DNA of 60,489 bases, from positions 1-60,489 of the forward strand of contig JAXIPA010000053.1 in assembly GCA_045403145.1 (NCBI GenBank), written 5' to 3'. Under the pieces are notes generated by a model. The model was not told the origin of the DNA and searched no databases. It saw only the letters and a list, made by a program, of their open reading frames with translations. Origin of the DNA: JAJYKN01 sp045403145 (GTDB lineage Bacteria; Nitrospirota; UBA9217). Shown here piece after piece: positions 40,207 through 48,615 of this stretch; position 1 is the first letter of the stretch, and every line of letters starts with the position of its first letter. A program made the translations under genes and the position numbers.

Positions 40207-40839
40207 ATGTCACGGATTCGAAAAAATATTTTTCCCCTGCTCAGAGTTGCCGCCGCGCTCCTGCTCTTAAGCTGCATGTCTCCCGCACCGGAGACCCCCG
40301 CTCCGGACCCCAACGCCTTCGCATCCCAGCTTGCTTCACTGGCCGGCCGGCTCCGGCTGGTCATCAGTAAGTCCCATTATACGCTCACGCTCTACAAGGG
40401 CGACCAGCCTGTGAAAACCTACAGGGCCGTGTTCGGAAAAGGCTACTTGGGCGGTGACAAACAGATGCAGGGCGACAAACGGACACCGGAAGGTGACTTC
40501 TACATCTGCACCATGAACCACAGCAGACGGTTTTACAAGTTCATGGGCTTGAGCTACCCCGGGCTGAAGCACGCGGAGCGCGGCCTGCAATCGAGGAGGA
40601 TTTCCATTGCCGATTACGTGGCTATCAAGAAGGCGGTCGACGGGCGGAACCCGCCGCCCTGGGACACTCCCCTCGGCGGGGCCGTCGGCATCCATGGACG
40701 GACGGAGAGCGGTTCCCCAGGGCCGGATACCCTCGCCGGCATGAACTGGACCGACGGCTGCATCGCCCTGGAGAATACCGATGTGGACGAGATCTATAGC
40801 GTGGCGTCCCTCGGCACGCCTGTGACGATTCTTCCGTGA
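40207..40839 (+). CDS. L,D-transpeptidase (YkuD) lipoprotein
   Basis: The protein is 210 residues. A lipoprotein signal is visible (LLRVAAALLLLSC with lipobox LLSC). The YkuD domain follows: LRLVISKSHYTLTLYKG, KTPEGDF-like KRTPEGDFYICT, GGAVGIHGRTESG with the conserved His, and the catalytic Cys in GMNWTDGCIALENTDVDEI. These enzymes form 3-3 peptidoglycan cross-links or attach lipoproteins in the periplasm. It lies 21 bases after the PP0621-like gene. The domain is complete; the exact reaction is not determined. Confidence 0.9.
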   Translation: MSRIRKNIFPLLRVAAALLLLSCMSPAPETPAPDPNAFASQLASLAGRLRLVISKSHYTLTLYKGDQPVKTYRAVFGKGYLGGDKQMQGDKRTPEGDFYICTMNHSRRFYKFMGLSYPGLKHAERGLQSRRISIADYVAIKKAVDGRNPPPWDTPLGGAVGIHGRTESGSPGPDTLAGMNWTDGCIALENTDVDEIYSVASLGTPVTILP

Positions 40840-40898
40840 AAGAAACCAGGACAAAGTTCGGAGTGCTTGCTAAGACGATCATTAGTAATGCCTAATAC

Positions 40899-40974
40899 CG
40901 TCATTCCGGGTTTGACCCGGAATCCAGAGGTTTTTCAGCTAAAATCCTGGATTCCTGCTTTCGCAGGAATGACG
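40899..40974. repeat. Hairpin repeat, CGTCATTCC...GGAATGACG
   Basis: Perfect 9-bp ends CGTCATTCC (40899-40907) and GGAATGACG (40966-40974) enclose two local stems, CCGGGTTTGACCCGG and TCCTGCTTTCGCAGGA, and an inner CCAGAGG...CCTGG. It fills the gap before glcF. Confidence 0.75.
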
Positions 40975-41057
40975 AACGTTTGGGCTTTACTCTGAATGTC
41001 TTGGTAGTTCATAGTTTTTGGCAACTGCCGTAAGCTGCAAGCTGCGGTCTCTTATTC

Positions 41058-42320
41058 ATGAAGCATAAGCAAACACAAAACGGTAATTTGCTGGAGCGCT
41101 ATCGCAGTGACATCTCCCGCTGCGTTAAGTGCGGGGCATGCCGCGCCGTCTGCCCTCCGTTCCTGAAGGAACGGGGTGAGTCGTCGTCGGCCCGCGGCAG
41201 GATGGCTCTCGTTCAGGCCGTCCTTGAGGGACAGCTCGCGGTTTCCGCGGTTTTCAAGGACCGCCTCGCGACGTGCACGGGGTGCCTTGCGTGCGAGGCC
41301 GCCTGCCCGAGCAGGGTGCCCGTCACTGCGGTCATTCAGGCCGCGAAGGAGCAGGCGATCTCGGAAGCCGGGACCGGCATCATCAACAGGCTCATTGCGG
41401 GCGTGGTGAAGCACCCTGCCGCGTTCCGCGCATCTTTGTGGCTCGCTCCGGTGATGCTGCGGTATTCAAAAAATGCGGAATGCGGATTGCGGAATGCGGA
41501 ATCCGGATTTCGGATTGCGGATTTCGGATTGCGGAATGAGAACAAAAAGACCAAAGGCTCGAAAGGGACGGTCGTTTTTTTCTCCGGATGCGCCGTAGAG
41601 TACTTTCAGCCGGAAATCGGAAAGGCAACGATCGGCGTTCTGAACTCGATCGGATACGACGTCGTTATTCCTGACGGCCTCAAGTGCTGCGGAAGGCCGC
41701 TTTTGTCTCTCGGCGACCGCAGGGCAGCGGAGGAGCTTGCGGCGCATAATGCCGCGCTCCTGGAGGCAGTTAGAGCCGATGCAATCGTCACTGCCTGCGC
41801 CTCCTGCGGCTTGACTTTTAAAAAGGAATATCCTAAACTGCTGCGGTCCGGAGCAAAGGCGCCGGCGGTTTTGGACATTCATGAGTTTCTCGCCGGCCAT
41901 ATTTCCGGGCTCAAACTCGGTCCGGTCAAAAAAACGGTCACCTGGCACGATCCCTGCCACCTCAACAGGGGCCAGGGATTGTCCGGAACGGCACGCGACA
42001 TCCTCCGCGCCGTCCCCGGTCTGGCGCTCGAAGAGATGCGCAACGCCGACCGCTGCTGCGGGTTCGGCGGCGTGATGCGGCTCACCCACCACCGGCTCTC
42101 CAATGGCATCGCAGGAGAAAAGGCCGGCAACATCATGGCCACGAAGGCATCAGCGGTGGTCACGGGCTGCCCCGGCTGCCGCATGCAGATCGCGAATGCG
42201 CTGAACCAGGCCGGTTCTCGAATCGAGGTGCTGCACACGGTGCAGATATTGGAAGAAGCGCTTTTAAATGCGGAGCGTGAGAAGGGACCAGTTAATCAGA
42301 AAGGGAAAAAAGGCACATGA
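41058..42320 (+). CDS. glcF: Glycolate/lactate oxidase iron-sulfur subunit with in-frame repeat insertion
   Basis: The protein is 420 residues. GlcF-type proteins pass electrons from an FAD subunit that oxidises glycolate or D-lactate. Two 4Fe-4S motifs are near the N-terminus (CVKCGACRAVCPP; CTGCLACEAACPS), then two CCG domains: GLKCCGRPL and CASCGLTF in the first, DPCHLNRGQG, RCCGFGG and GCPGCRMQ in the second. Between the two halves (about residues 138-162) the GCGGAWT repeat is translated in frame as KNAECGLRNAESGF and onward, a sequence foreign to the family. No FAD subunit gene is adjacent. The ATG has no Shine-Dalgarno. The stop overlaps the next start (ATGA). Confidence 0.88.
   Translation: MKHKQTQNGNLLERYRSDISRCVKCGACRAVCPPFLKERGESSSARGRMALVQAVLEGQLAVSAVFKDRLATCTGCLACEAACPSRVPVTAVIQAAKEQAISEAGTGIINRLIAGVVKHPAAFRASLWLAPVMLRYSKNAECGLRNAESGFRIADFGLRNENKKTKGSKGTVVFFSGCAVEYFQPEIGKATIGVLNSIGYDVVIPDGLKCCGRPLLSLGDRRAAEELAAHNAALLEAVRADAIVTACASCGLTFKKEYPKLLRSGAKAPAVLDIHEFLAGHISGLKLGPVKKTVTWHDPCHLNRGQGLSGTARDILRAVPGLALEEMRNADRCCGFGGVMRLTHHRLSNGIAGEKAGNIMATKASAVVTGCPGCRMQIANALNQAGSRIEVLHTVQILEEALLNAEREKGPVNQKGKKGT
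41472..41539 (+). repeat. GCGGAWT heptamer repeat inside glcF
   Basis: Nine to ten imperfect heptamers (AATGCGG, ATTGCGG, ATTTCGG) in tandem. They keep the glcF frame open and match intergenic copies at 31479, 35011, 45381 and 53411. Confidence 0.8.
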
Positions 42321-42964
42321 AATTTTTCATCGATACGGCAAATGTAAATGAGATCCGCGAGGCGGCGAGCCTCGGTGTGGTTGACGGCGTCACCACCAAC
42401 CCTTCGCTTATCGCCAGGGAAGGGAGGGACTTCAAGCAGGTGATCGCCGAGATCTGCTCCATAGTGGACGGCCCCATCAGCGCCGAGGCCGTGAGCCTCG
42501 ATGCGGACAAGATGGTCGACGAGGGTGTCGAGCTCGCCAATATCCACAAGAACATCGTGGTGAAGCTGCCGATGACCAAGGCAGGGCTCAAAGCAACAAA
42601 GGTGCTCGCGGGGAAGGGCATCAACGTAAACATGACCCTGGTGTTTTCGCCCATGCAGGCGCTGCTCGCGGCAAAGGTCGGAGCGGCCTACGTGAGCCCC
42701 TTCGTGGGCAGGCTCGACGACATCAGCCACTACGGCATGGACCTCGTGCGCCAGATCGTGACGATCTACGACAATTACGGCTACGGGACCGAGGTGATCG
42801 TCGCCAGCGTACGGAACCCCCTCCATGTCGTTGACGCGGCCCTGGCGGGCGCGCACATCGCAACGATCCCCTTCAGCGTCATCGACCAGCTCGTCAAGCA
42901 CCCGCTGACCGACCTCGGGATCGAGAAATTCCTGGCGGACTGGAAAAAACTGGAAAAGAAGTAG
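42317..42964 (+). CDS. Transaldolase-like fructose-6-phosphate aldolase (FSA/TalC)
   Basis: The protein is 215 residues, the short transaldolase form. It begins MKFFIDTANVNEIREAASLG and shows DGVTTNPSLIAREG, NIVVKLPMTKAGLKATKVL with the Schiff-base Lys (about residue 85), NMTLVFSPMQALLAAKVGAA, SPFVGRLDDI and VIVASVRNPLHV. The family carries out either transaldolase exchange or fructose-6-phosphate cleavage; sequence does not separate them. ATG 42317 overlaps the glcF stop, so the two are coupled, which may link C2-acid oxidation to sugar-phosphate handling. Confidence 0.93.
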   Translation: MKFFIDTANVNEIREAASLGVVDGVTTNPSLIAREGRDFKQVIAEICSIVDGPISAEAVSLDADKMVDEGVELANIHKNIVVKLPMTKAGLKATKVLAGKGINVNMTLVFSPMQALLAAKVGAAYVSPFVGRLDDISHYGMDLVRQIVTIYDNYGYGTEVIVASVRNPLHVVDAALAGAHIATIPFSVIDQLVKHPLTDLGIEKFLADWKKLEKK

Positions 42965-42969
42965 AATTA

Positions 42970-43128
42970 TTTCACCGCGGAGGACGCAGAGGTCGCTGAG
43001 GAAGCAACAGCAAGAGTGAAACTGACAAAAATTGAACGAGATAACATTGATTACTGATAACAGCATGCAATCTTTCAGCTTTTGATTTTATGAATTCTCT
43101 GCGTACTCTGCGCCCTCTGCGGTAAAAG
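42970..43128. repeat. Inverted-arm repeat (CGCAGAG family)
   Basis: The left arm is TTCACCGCGGAGGACGCAGA (42971-42990) and the right arm CTCTGCGCCCTCTGCGGTAA (43109-43128), inverted, around a 90-base AT-rich centre. The right arm ends 10 bases before the fmdB start. Confidence 0.75.
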
Positions 43129-43138
43129 GGTTTGAATT

Positions 43139-43363
43139 ATGCCTATCTACGAATACCAATGCACGAACTGCAACTGCTGTTTTGAGAAGCTGGTTTTCGG
43201 GTCCAGCCCGGAAGTCACGTGCCCGAACTGCGGTTCGAAGGAGACGCAGAAGCGCCTCTCGAAATTCGGCATGGGCAAGTCTTCGAGCGCTCCGGCTTCA
43301 AGTTCATCGAGCGGCTCCGGCTGCGGCGGCTGTTCATCGTCGTCCTGCGCAGGCTGCCATTAA
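43139..43363 (+). CDS. fmdB: FmdB-type zinc-ribbon protein
   Basis: The protein is 74 residues. It has the FmdB signature MPIYEYQCTNCNCCFEKLVF, with zinc pairs CTNC and CPNC (VTCPNCGS) about 20 residues apart, and KRLSKFGMG. The C-terminus is a Ser/Gly/Cys tail (GSGCGGCSSSSCAGCH) common in this family. First described as a regulator near formamidase and methylamidase genes, its general role is unknown. An AAAAGGG element lies before the ATG, directly after a repeat arm. Confidence 0.9.
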   Translation: MPIYEYQCTNCNCCFEKLVFGSSPEVTCPNCGSKETQKRLSKFGMGKSSSAPASSSSSGSGCGGCSSSSCAGCH

Positions 43364-43387
43364 CGGCTCCCCGGGCCGGAGGACCCC

Positions 43388-43993
43388 TTGCATCCGATAA
43401 CGATCATCATCTTCTCGTCCATCCTGGTCCAGTTCACTTCGGCGGTCATGGCTGTCAGGCTGGTTTGGGTCACCCGCAAGCGCGGCGCCTGGCTGTTGAT
43501 CTCCCTCGCGATCATGCTCATGATGCTGCGGCGCGTCGTATCGCTCACCATGGTGATGTCCGGCGCTGAGGTCGAGACACCGGCTTATACCTTTGAAATC
43601 GTCGGACTTCTCACGTCGATACTCCTGCTGGCCGGCATTTACCGGATCAGGCCGATGTTCACCGCCATCGTGCGTTCGGAAGAAGAACTTCGCGCGATGA
43701 ATGAGAAGCTTGCGGCCCTTTCCCACGAACAGGCCCGCGACATCACCAGAAGGATCGAACTCGAGCAAGAGCGGGAAAGGCTGATCGCGGAACTCCAGGA
43801 GGCGCTTGCCAGCATCAAAACGCTGAAAGGGATGCTTCCCATCTGTTCATCCTGCAAGAAGGTCCGCGACGACAATGGGTACTGGAACCAGATCGAGGCC
43901 TACGTGAGCGAACACACGGAGGCGGAATTTACGCACGGAATCTGCCCCGAATGCGCGAAGAAATTGTATCCCAAACATTACAAGGATCGGTAA
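43388..43993 (+). CDS. Three-span membrane protein with coiled coil and zinc-ribbon tail
   Basis: The protein is 201 residues from TTG 43388, chosen because GGAGG lies five bases upstream. Three membrane helices occupy about residues 5-25, 32-50 and 62-83 (IVGLLTSILLLAGIY is the third). A coiled coil follows (SEEELRAMNEKLAALSHEQA; LEQERERLIAELQEALASI). The C-terminal 50 residues, LPICSSCKKVRDDNGYWNQI to HGICPECAKKLYP, are a two-pair Cys module often found behind PAS or receiver domains in Geobacter-like bacteria. Here it is attached to a membrane sensor-like front end with no catalytic domain, so it may signal through the module itself. Confidence 0.75.
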   Translation: MHPITIIIFSSILVQFTSAVMAVRLVWVTRKRGAWLLISLAIMLMMLRRVVSLTMVMSGAEVETPAYTFEIVGLLTSILLLAGIYRIRPMFTAIVRSEEELRAMNEKLAALSHEQARDITRRIELEQERERLIAELQEALASIKTLKGMLPICSSCKKVRDDNGYWNQIEAYVSEHTEAEFTHGICPECAKKLYPKHYKDR

Positions 43994-44032
43994 CTGTCCG
44001 CAGGATCAAGGTTTTTTCCTATGACTTTTGTG

Positions 44033-44061
44033 TTGACGAGAGGGACCTGAAGGGGTAACAT
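44033..44061 (+). promoter_or_regulatory. Promoter of the phospholipase C-like gene
   Basis: TTGACG (44033-44038), a 17-bp spacer, TAACAT (44056-44061). Transcription would start near 44068, which excludes the GTG at 44062 and supports ATG 44110 as the start codon. Confidence 0.65.
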
Positions 44062-44109
44062 GTGGCTAATTATTTTATTCGGCCATCTTACGCATTTCAA
44101 GAAGAGCAC

Positions 44110-44796
44110 ATGTCATTCATTTTAGTCCTTGCAGCCGGCTTCATTTTCATTCCTTCCTTTGCCATTGCCTGGGGTCCCATGACCCATATGTATCTGGGCA
44201 ATGAACTGCTTTCCTGCGCGTCGCTTCTCCCCGCCGGCATCTTTGCCCTTTTGAAAAAGCACAAACAGGACTTCCTCTACGGCAATATCATGGCCGACAT
44301 GATCCTCGGGAAAAAATACCTGCCCGAAGACAAGAGCTCTCACTCCTGGGACGTGGGCCTGAAGCTCCTGGACCAGGCCAAGACCTGGCCCGAGCGGGCC
44401 TTCTCGTACGGCTACCTCGCCCATCTCGCCGCGGACACCGTGGCCCATGAAACCCTCACGGACGATCTGGGGAACATGGGGCATACCTGGATCGAGCTCA
44501 AGGCGGACAGCATCATTGACAAGACCTACTGGCTGCAAACCATCTTGATCAGCAAGAAGGTTCGCAAGCGGAGTGATCTTCTGCTCGAGAACGCCCTCGA
44601 CAGCTATATCTTTTCCTTCAAGACCAACAAGCGGATCTACAAGAGCATGGTGTTCCTTTCGTTCCTGAACAAAAAGAGACGACGCGGCGTGGATCGGCAG
44701 CTCATCCACGACCTCCATGAGGAGTCCATTGCGCGCATGCTCGACCTGCTTCAGAACGGCACCGGATCCGCCGTCCTGCACAAAAGCCCGCTCTAA
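44110..44796 (+). CDS. Zinc-dependent phospholipase C-like exported protein
   Basis: The protein is 228 residues. The promoter excludes the longer frame. A signal peptide (SFILVLAAGFIFIPSFAIA) is cut before WGPMTHMYLGNELL, so the mature protein would begin with Trp, as zinc phospholipases C do, where the N-terminal Trp is a metal ligand. Further candidate ligands are visible: DFLYGNIMADMIL, SHSWDVGLKLL, YGYLAHLAADTVAHETL. This is the zinc-dependent PLC / S1-P1 nuclease fold. The family acts outside the cytoplasm; the substrate is unknown, and many environmental members are not proven lipases. Confidence 0.82.
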   Translation: MSFILVLAAGFIFIPSFAIAWGPMTHMYLGNELLSCASLLPAGIFALLKKHKQDFLYGNIMADMILGKKYLPEDKSSHSWDVGLKLLDQAKTWPERAFSYGYLAHLAADTVAHETLTDDLGNMGHTWIELKADSIIDKTYWLQTILISKKVRKRSDLLLENALDSYIFSFKTNKRIYKSMVFLSFLNKKRRRGVDRQLIHDLHEESIARMLDLLQNGTGSAVLHKSPL

Positions 44797-44895
44797 GTAT
44801 TTCACCGACACTCCTTAGCCACACCCTTTCTTTCGAGAAATCCGCTATACTTTTCTGTATACGCATGATGCACAATTTCCCGACAGGAGACAGAC

Positions 44896-45378
44896 ATGGA
44901 CCTGAATACCATTCACCTTGACATTCCCGAAGGCTGCAACATCATCCTCGGCCAGACCCATTTTATCAAGACCGCGGAAGACCTCTACGAGATAATCGCC
45001 ACGACCGTGCCGCAGGCAAAGTTCGGAGTTGCCTTCACCGAGGCCTCCGGTCCCTGCCTCATCCGGACCGAGGGTAATGACGACAGTCTCATTGCCGCCT
45101 GTGTCCATGTTCTTCAATCTCTCGGCGCGGGCCACGTGTTCTGCATTTACCTCAAAAACGCGTTTCCGATCAACGTGCTCACCCAGATCAAGAGCTGTCC
45201 CGAGGTCTGCCGCATCTTCTGCGCAACAGCCAATCCGCTCGAAGTTGTGGTCGCGGCGACGCCGCAGGGCAAAGGGATCATGGGCGTCATCGACGGGTCT
45301 TCACCGAAAGGCCTGGAGACCCCCGGGGACAAGGCGCAGCGCAAGGGGTTCCTCAGGAAGATCGGGTACAAGCTGTGA
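44896..45378 (+). CDS. Adenosine-specific kinase-like protein (COG1839)
   Basis: The protein is 160 residues; CAGGAGACAGAC precedes ATG 44896. It belongs to the small family represented by archaeal and Thermotoga proteins, sometimes named adenosine-specific kinase from binding data. Seen: GQTHFIKTAEDLYEII, KFGVAFTEASGPCLIRTEGN, GHVFCIYLKNAFPINVLTQI, EVCRIFCATANPLEVVVAAT and GIMGVIDGSSPKGLE. Length and motifs fit well. Its true reaction is unproven in the family. It stands alone between the phospholipase gene and a repeat region. Confidence 0.88.
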   Translation: MDLNTIHLDIPEGCNIILGQTHFIKTAEDLYEIIATTVPQAKFGVAFTEASGPCLIRTEGNDDSLIAACVHVLQSLGAGHVFCIYLKNAFPINVLTQIKSCPEVCRIFCATANPLEVVVAATPQGKGIMGVIDGSSPKGLETPGDKAQRKGFLRKIGYKL

Positions 45379-45380
45379 TT

Positions 45381-45544
45381 TCGATTGCGGAATGCGGATT
45401 GCGGATTTCGGAATGGAAACGGAGAAGATTCAAGAGCAGCGCGCGGAGTAATGGATAGTTCCGCCCTCCGCTATCGTAAGCAGACTGTCCCGGCCTGCCT
45501 TTTGTCCACAATCCGCAATCTGCAATCCGAAATCCGCAATTTGC
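45381..45544. repeat. Inverted pair of GCGGAWT heptamer arrays
   Basis: 45383-45416 reads GATTGCGGAATGCGGATTGC and onward; 45506-45544 is the same family inverted (AATCCGCAATCTGCAATCC). The 90-base centre has no gene. The pair could form a long hairpin. Confidence 0.7.
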
Positions 45545-45587
45545 TAATCTCCCGTTACTTCTCACATCTCTCTGCCTTTCCCTGCCC

Positions 45588-45616
45588 TTTACACCTGCCG
45601 TAAAACCTGTTACAGT
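45588..45616 (+). promoter_or_regulatory. Leaderless promoter of the 45624 gene
   Basis: TTTACA (45588-45593), a 17-bp spacer ending in TGT, TACAGT (45611-45616), then seven bases to ATG 45624. There is no ribosome site. Confidence 0.75.
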
Positions 45617-45623
45617 ATCCAGC

Positions 45624-45815
45624 ATGAAATCCGAACACAAGGCCGGCACCATCATCTCCGTGGGCGGAGGCAAGGGGGAGTTCCTGCGCTTTATCGATTC
45701 GCTCGATGAGCGGGTCTTCGGCAAGACCAGCAAGAACGCCTGGAAGCTCCGGATGTTCTTCAAGCCCGCCGCGGTCGTCAGCTATCTCGTAAGCAGCGGC
45801 CCGGACATGCCATGA
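45624..45815 (+). CDS. Small protein of unknown function, 63 residues
   Basis: The protein begins MKSEHKAGTIISVGGGKGEF and continues LRFIDSLDERVFGKTSKNAW then KLRMFFKPAAVVSYLVSS. It is basic and has no signal peptide; one short hydrophobic patch near the end is too short for a clear membrane span. No family is recognised. Three points support expression: a well-formed promoter ends seven bases before its ATG; its stop overlaps the start of the large glycosyltransferase-like gene (ATGA); and the frame is uninterrupted. It may serve to couple translation of the next gene. Confidence 0.65.
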   Translation: MKSEHKAGTIISVGGGKGEFLRFIDSLDERVFGKTSKNAWKLRMFFKPAAVVSYLVSSGPDMP

Positions 45816-47608
45816 TCAACATAAGAGATGGTGAAAAAAACGGTGAAAAAGCGCCCTTCGGAGGACTTGGGGAAGGCCGCGCATTTCCCTTGTTCCCCGT
45901 ATTGGCAGTCTTGTTTCTGTCGTTTGCCGTTTATTTTAACGCCCTTTCCAACGAGTTTGTCTATGATGACATCCCCAATGTCGTTGAAAATCCCTGGATC
46001 AAGGACTTCAGCTTCCTGCCAAAAATATTTACTTCACAGGTAGCGGGTTTCAACGCCGGTTATACCACCAGTTATTACAGGCCGCTGGTTCATGTCATTT
46101 ACCTGCTCGCGTATTCCGTCTTCGGGCTCAGCGCCTGGGGGTTTCATTTCGTAAACATCCTCTTTCATGCCGGTACGTCCGTTCTTTTATTCTTTATCGC
46201 CTCGAGGCTGCTGCCGGAGTCCCGGCCTTCCCCCTTTCCACGGATGCTTTCTCCGGCCCTGCTCATCGCCCTGCTCTTTGCCGCTCATCCCGTCCACACG
46301 GAGGCGGTTGCCTGGATAGCGGGAATCATGGATGTTTCCTTCACCTTTTTCTTTCTTCTTTCCCTGTATCTCTACATGCGTTCCGGGGCGGGAAACAAGG
46401 TTACTTATACCCTGTCTGTAGCGTCTTTTTTTCTCTCCACGCTTTGTAAAGAGCCTGCGCTGACCCTTCCGTTTATCCTGATCGCCTATGACCATATCTT
46501 CGGCAAAATATCTTTTCGCCTGCCTCGCCATTACCTGCGTTATCTTCCCTACCTCGCGGTCTCGGGGATTTATTTTGCCCTGAGACTCAATGCCCTTGGC
46601 GGGTTCGTGCCGAGCAAAACACCCATAGACCTGACAGTTTATCAATACGGCATCAACATCCTCCATCTTTTTGCCCAGTATGTCGGAAAACTCATTCTGC
46701 CCGTGAATTTAAGCGTTCTTCACGGCTTTCATCCCCTCAAGTCGATTTTCGAGACGAGAGGGCTTTTGTCGCTTGTCCTGGTGTCGGCAGCGGCGCTCTT
46801 TGCATACAGGATGCGGAGGGAAAAAGCCGTGTCCTTTTCACTTTTCCTGCTTGTCCTTCCGCTCCTGCCGGCCTTTTACATCAGGTCCATTGCCGGAGAG
46901 AGCGTCTTCGCCGAGAGATATCTCTACCTCCCTTCCTCGGGATTCATCATTATTCTGGTCTCTTTCCTTACGCGGCTTAAATTGCCTGTTTTTTCACCTG
47001 ATAAAATTCTGATCGTCTTTTTCCCCGTGCTGATCGTTGCCTACTCGGCCGGGACCCTTCTGAGAAATGCCACATGGAAAGACAGCTATACGCTCTGGAT
47101 CGATACCGTAAAAAAGAACCCTGACAGCGCGGCGGCGCACAAATATCTCGGGTATGCTTTCTATGCCAACGGGAAAACGGATGAAGCAATCGAGCAGTAT
47201 GCCGTTGCCTTGAACCTGAAGCCGGACGACGCAGAGGCCCGTTTGAATCTGGGGGCCGCATATTATGGCGCGGGCAGGATTGACAGGGCCATTGAGCAGT
47301 TCCAGGCGGTGATACGCCTCAAACCGGCGCATGCGCAGGCCCATTTTAATCTGGCGCGTGCCTGCGCTGACGCTGGGTTGATCAGCCAGGCTGTAGAGCA
47401 TTACCAGATTGCCGTAGCACTGAATCCGGAATACGCAGAAGCCTACAATGGATTAGGCATCGCGTATGCGATGAAGGGAATGACGGACGAAGCGACCAAC
47501 AGTTTCAGCAGCGCGGTCCGTCTGGACCCGGGCAACCGTGATTATTATGATAACCTGATGAAGGCGCAGGGAATGAAAAAATTGCCCGGGCAGGCCGGGC
47601 GCCCGTGA
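45812..47608 (+). CDS. GT-C glycosyltransferase-like membrane protein with TPR tail (TMTC-like)
   Basis: The protein is 598 residues. About ten membrane helices fill residues 25-425, for example FPLFPVLAVLFLSFAVYFNA and YLRYLPYLAVSGIYFAL. The first outer loop has NEFVYDDIPNVVENPW, the Asp-Asp loop of GT-C transferases that use lipid-phosphate sugars. HPVHTEAVAWIAGIMD and ESVFAERYLYLPSSGF are typical of the TMTC/DUF1736 group. The C-terminal 160 residues carry four TPRs (AAAHKYLGYAFYANGKTDEA and so on). Placed before a UbiA-dprE1-dprE2 set, it could use the polyprenyl-phosphate pentose those genes should make. Acceptor unknown. Confidence 0.82.
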   Translation: MINIRDGEKNGEKAPFGGLGEGRAFPLFPVLAVLFLSFAVYFNALSNEFVYDDIPNVVENPWIKDFSFLPKIFTSQVAGFNAGYTTSYYRPLVHVIYLLAYSVFGLSAWGFHFVNILFHAGTSVLLFFIASRLLPESRPSPFPRMLSPALLIALLFAAHPVHTEAVAWIAGIMDVSFTFFFLLSLYLYMRSGAGNKVTYTLSVASFFLSTLCKEPALTLPFILIAYDHIFGKISFRLPRHYLRYLPYLAVSGIYFALRLNALGGFVPSKTPIDLTVYQYGINILHLFAQYVGKLILPVNLSVLHGFHPLKSIFETRGLLSLVLVSAAALFAYRMRREKAVSFSLFLLVLPLLPAFYIRSIAGESVFAERYLYLPSSGFIIILVSFLTRLKLPVFSPDKILIVFFPVLIVAYSAGTLLRNATWKDSYTLWIDTVKKNPDSAAAHKYLGYAFYANGKTDEAIEQYAVALNLKPDDAEARLNLGAAYYGAGRIDRAIEQFQAVIRLKPAHAQAHFNLARACADAGLISQAVEHYQIAVALNPEYAEAYNGLGIAYAMKGMTDEATNSFSSAVRLDPGNRDYYDNLMKAQGMKKLPGQAGRP

Positions 47609-47672
47609 AAGAAACGGGACAGCGGGAACATCCCTAACCCGCGGCAGCGGCAGTTTACGAACAGGACAGGCC

Positions 47673-48539
47673 ATGGTCAAAAAATATATCGCTCTCATTC
47701 GTCCCTATCAATATTTTAAAAATCTGTTCATCTTCGCCCCCCTGTTTTTCGGCCTGAAGATTGCCGACCTCGAATTGCTGTTCAGAACCTTTCTGGCTTT
47801 CATCGCTTTTTCATTTATCGCGAGCGCCGTTTACGTATTCAACGATTACCACGACGCTGAAGAAGACAAAAGACATCCGACGAAAAAGAACCGCCCCCTG
47901 GCTTCGGGAAGCGTCTCAAAAAAGGCCGCCCTCTTTTTACTGGCCCTATTGTCGGCAGCAGGTTTGGGCATGACCGCTCTTTTAAGCCTTCCCATGCTTA
48001 ATCTGGTATTCATCTATGCGGCGCTGAACATCGCCTATACGTTGAAGCTGAAGCATATGGCCATCATTGATGTTTTCATCATTGCCGCCGGTTTCGTGAT
48101 AAGGCTGTTCATCGGGTCCCTTGTGACAGGCATCGAGCTGTCCATGTGGATCATCATCATGACTTTCCTGCTCGCCCTTTTTCTGGCCCTTGCGAAAAGA
48201 AGGGACGATGTGGTCATATTTCTTGCAAGCGGTGAAAGGCCGAGGAAGGTGGTGGACGGGTATAACCTCGATATCCTGGACCTGTCGATGACGATCATGG
48301 CTTCCGTTACCATTGTTTCCTATATCATGTATACGGTATCGCCCGCGGTCATAAAAAAAACGAACAGTGACAAACTGTACCTGTCCGTCGTATTCGTCAT
48401 GCTCGGCGTCATGAGGTATCTGCAGATCGTCTTCGTCGAAAAGGGCAGCGGCTCTCCCACCGATGTTTTGCTCCGTGACAGATTCATCCAGATGACGCTT
48501 GCAGGATGGGTTTTGTTGCTGTGGATGTTGATTTATTGA
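47673..48539 (+). CDS. UbiA-family polyprenyl-phosphate phosphoribosyltransferase (DPPR synthase-like)
   Basis: The protein is 288 residues with about eight membrane helices. The family here joins PRPP to a polyprenyl phosphate, the first committed step to lipid-linked arabinose in mycobacteria (Rv3806c). The prenyl-diphosphate/metal motif NDYHDAEEDKRHPTKKNRPL (about residues 55-74) matches that subgroup, which lacks a standard aromatic-acceptor motif; LRPYQYFKN-like IRPYQYFKNLFIFAPLFFG opens the protein. A second acidic site is in KRRDDVV and DGYNLDILD. Adjacent dprE1 and dprE2 homologues strongly support the assignment. The phosphatase normally needed next is not in the cluster. Confidence 0.88.
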   Translation: MVKKYIALIRPYQYFKNLFIFAPLFFGLKIADLELLFRTFLAFIAFSFIASAVYVFNDYHDAEEDKRHPTKKNRPLASGSVSKKAALFLLALLSAAGLGMTALLSLPMLNLVFIYAALNIAYTLKLKHMAIIDVFIIAAGFVIRLFIGSLVTGIELSMWIIIMTFLLALFLALAKRRDDVVIFLASGERPRKVVDGYNLDILDLSMTIMASVTIVSYIMYTVSPAVIKKTNSDKLYLSVVFVMLGVMRYLQIVFVEKGSGSPTDVLLRDRFIQMTLAGWVLLLWMLIY

Positions 48540-48615
48540 ACGGACTCCGGACGCTTTCCTTTCGTGGGCCGGCGTCCTTAAAACCAATGACGGATATCGT
48601 CGAAGGCTGTCTGAA

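Noticed and set aside
44062..44109. Longer N-terminus for the phospholipase C-like protein
   Set aside because: The GTG directly follows a -10 box, so it would not be in the transcript, and the signal peptide starts at the ATG at 44110.
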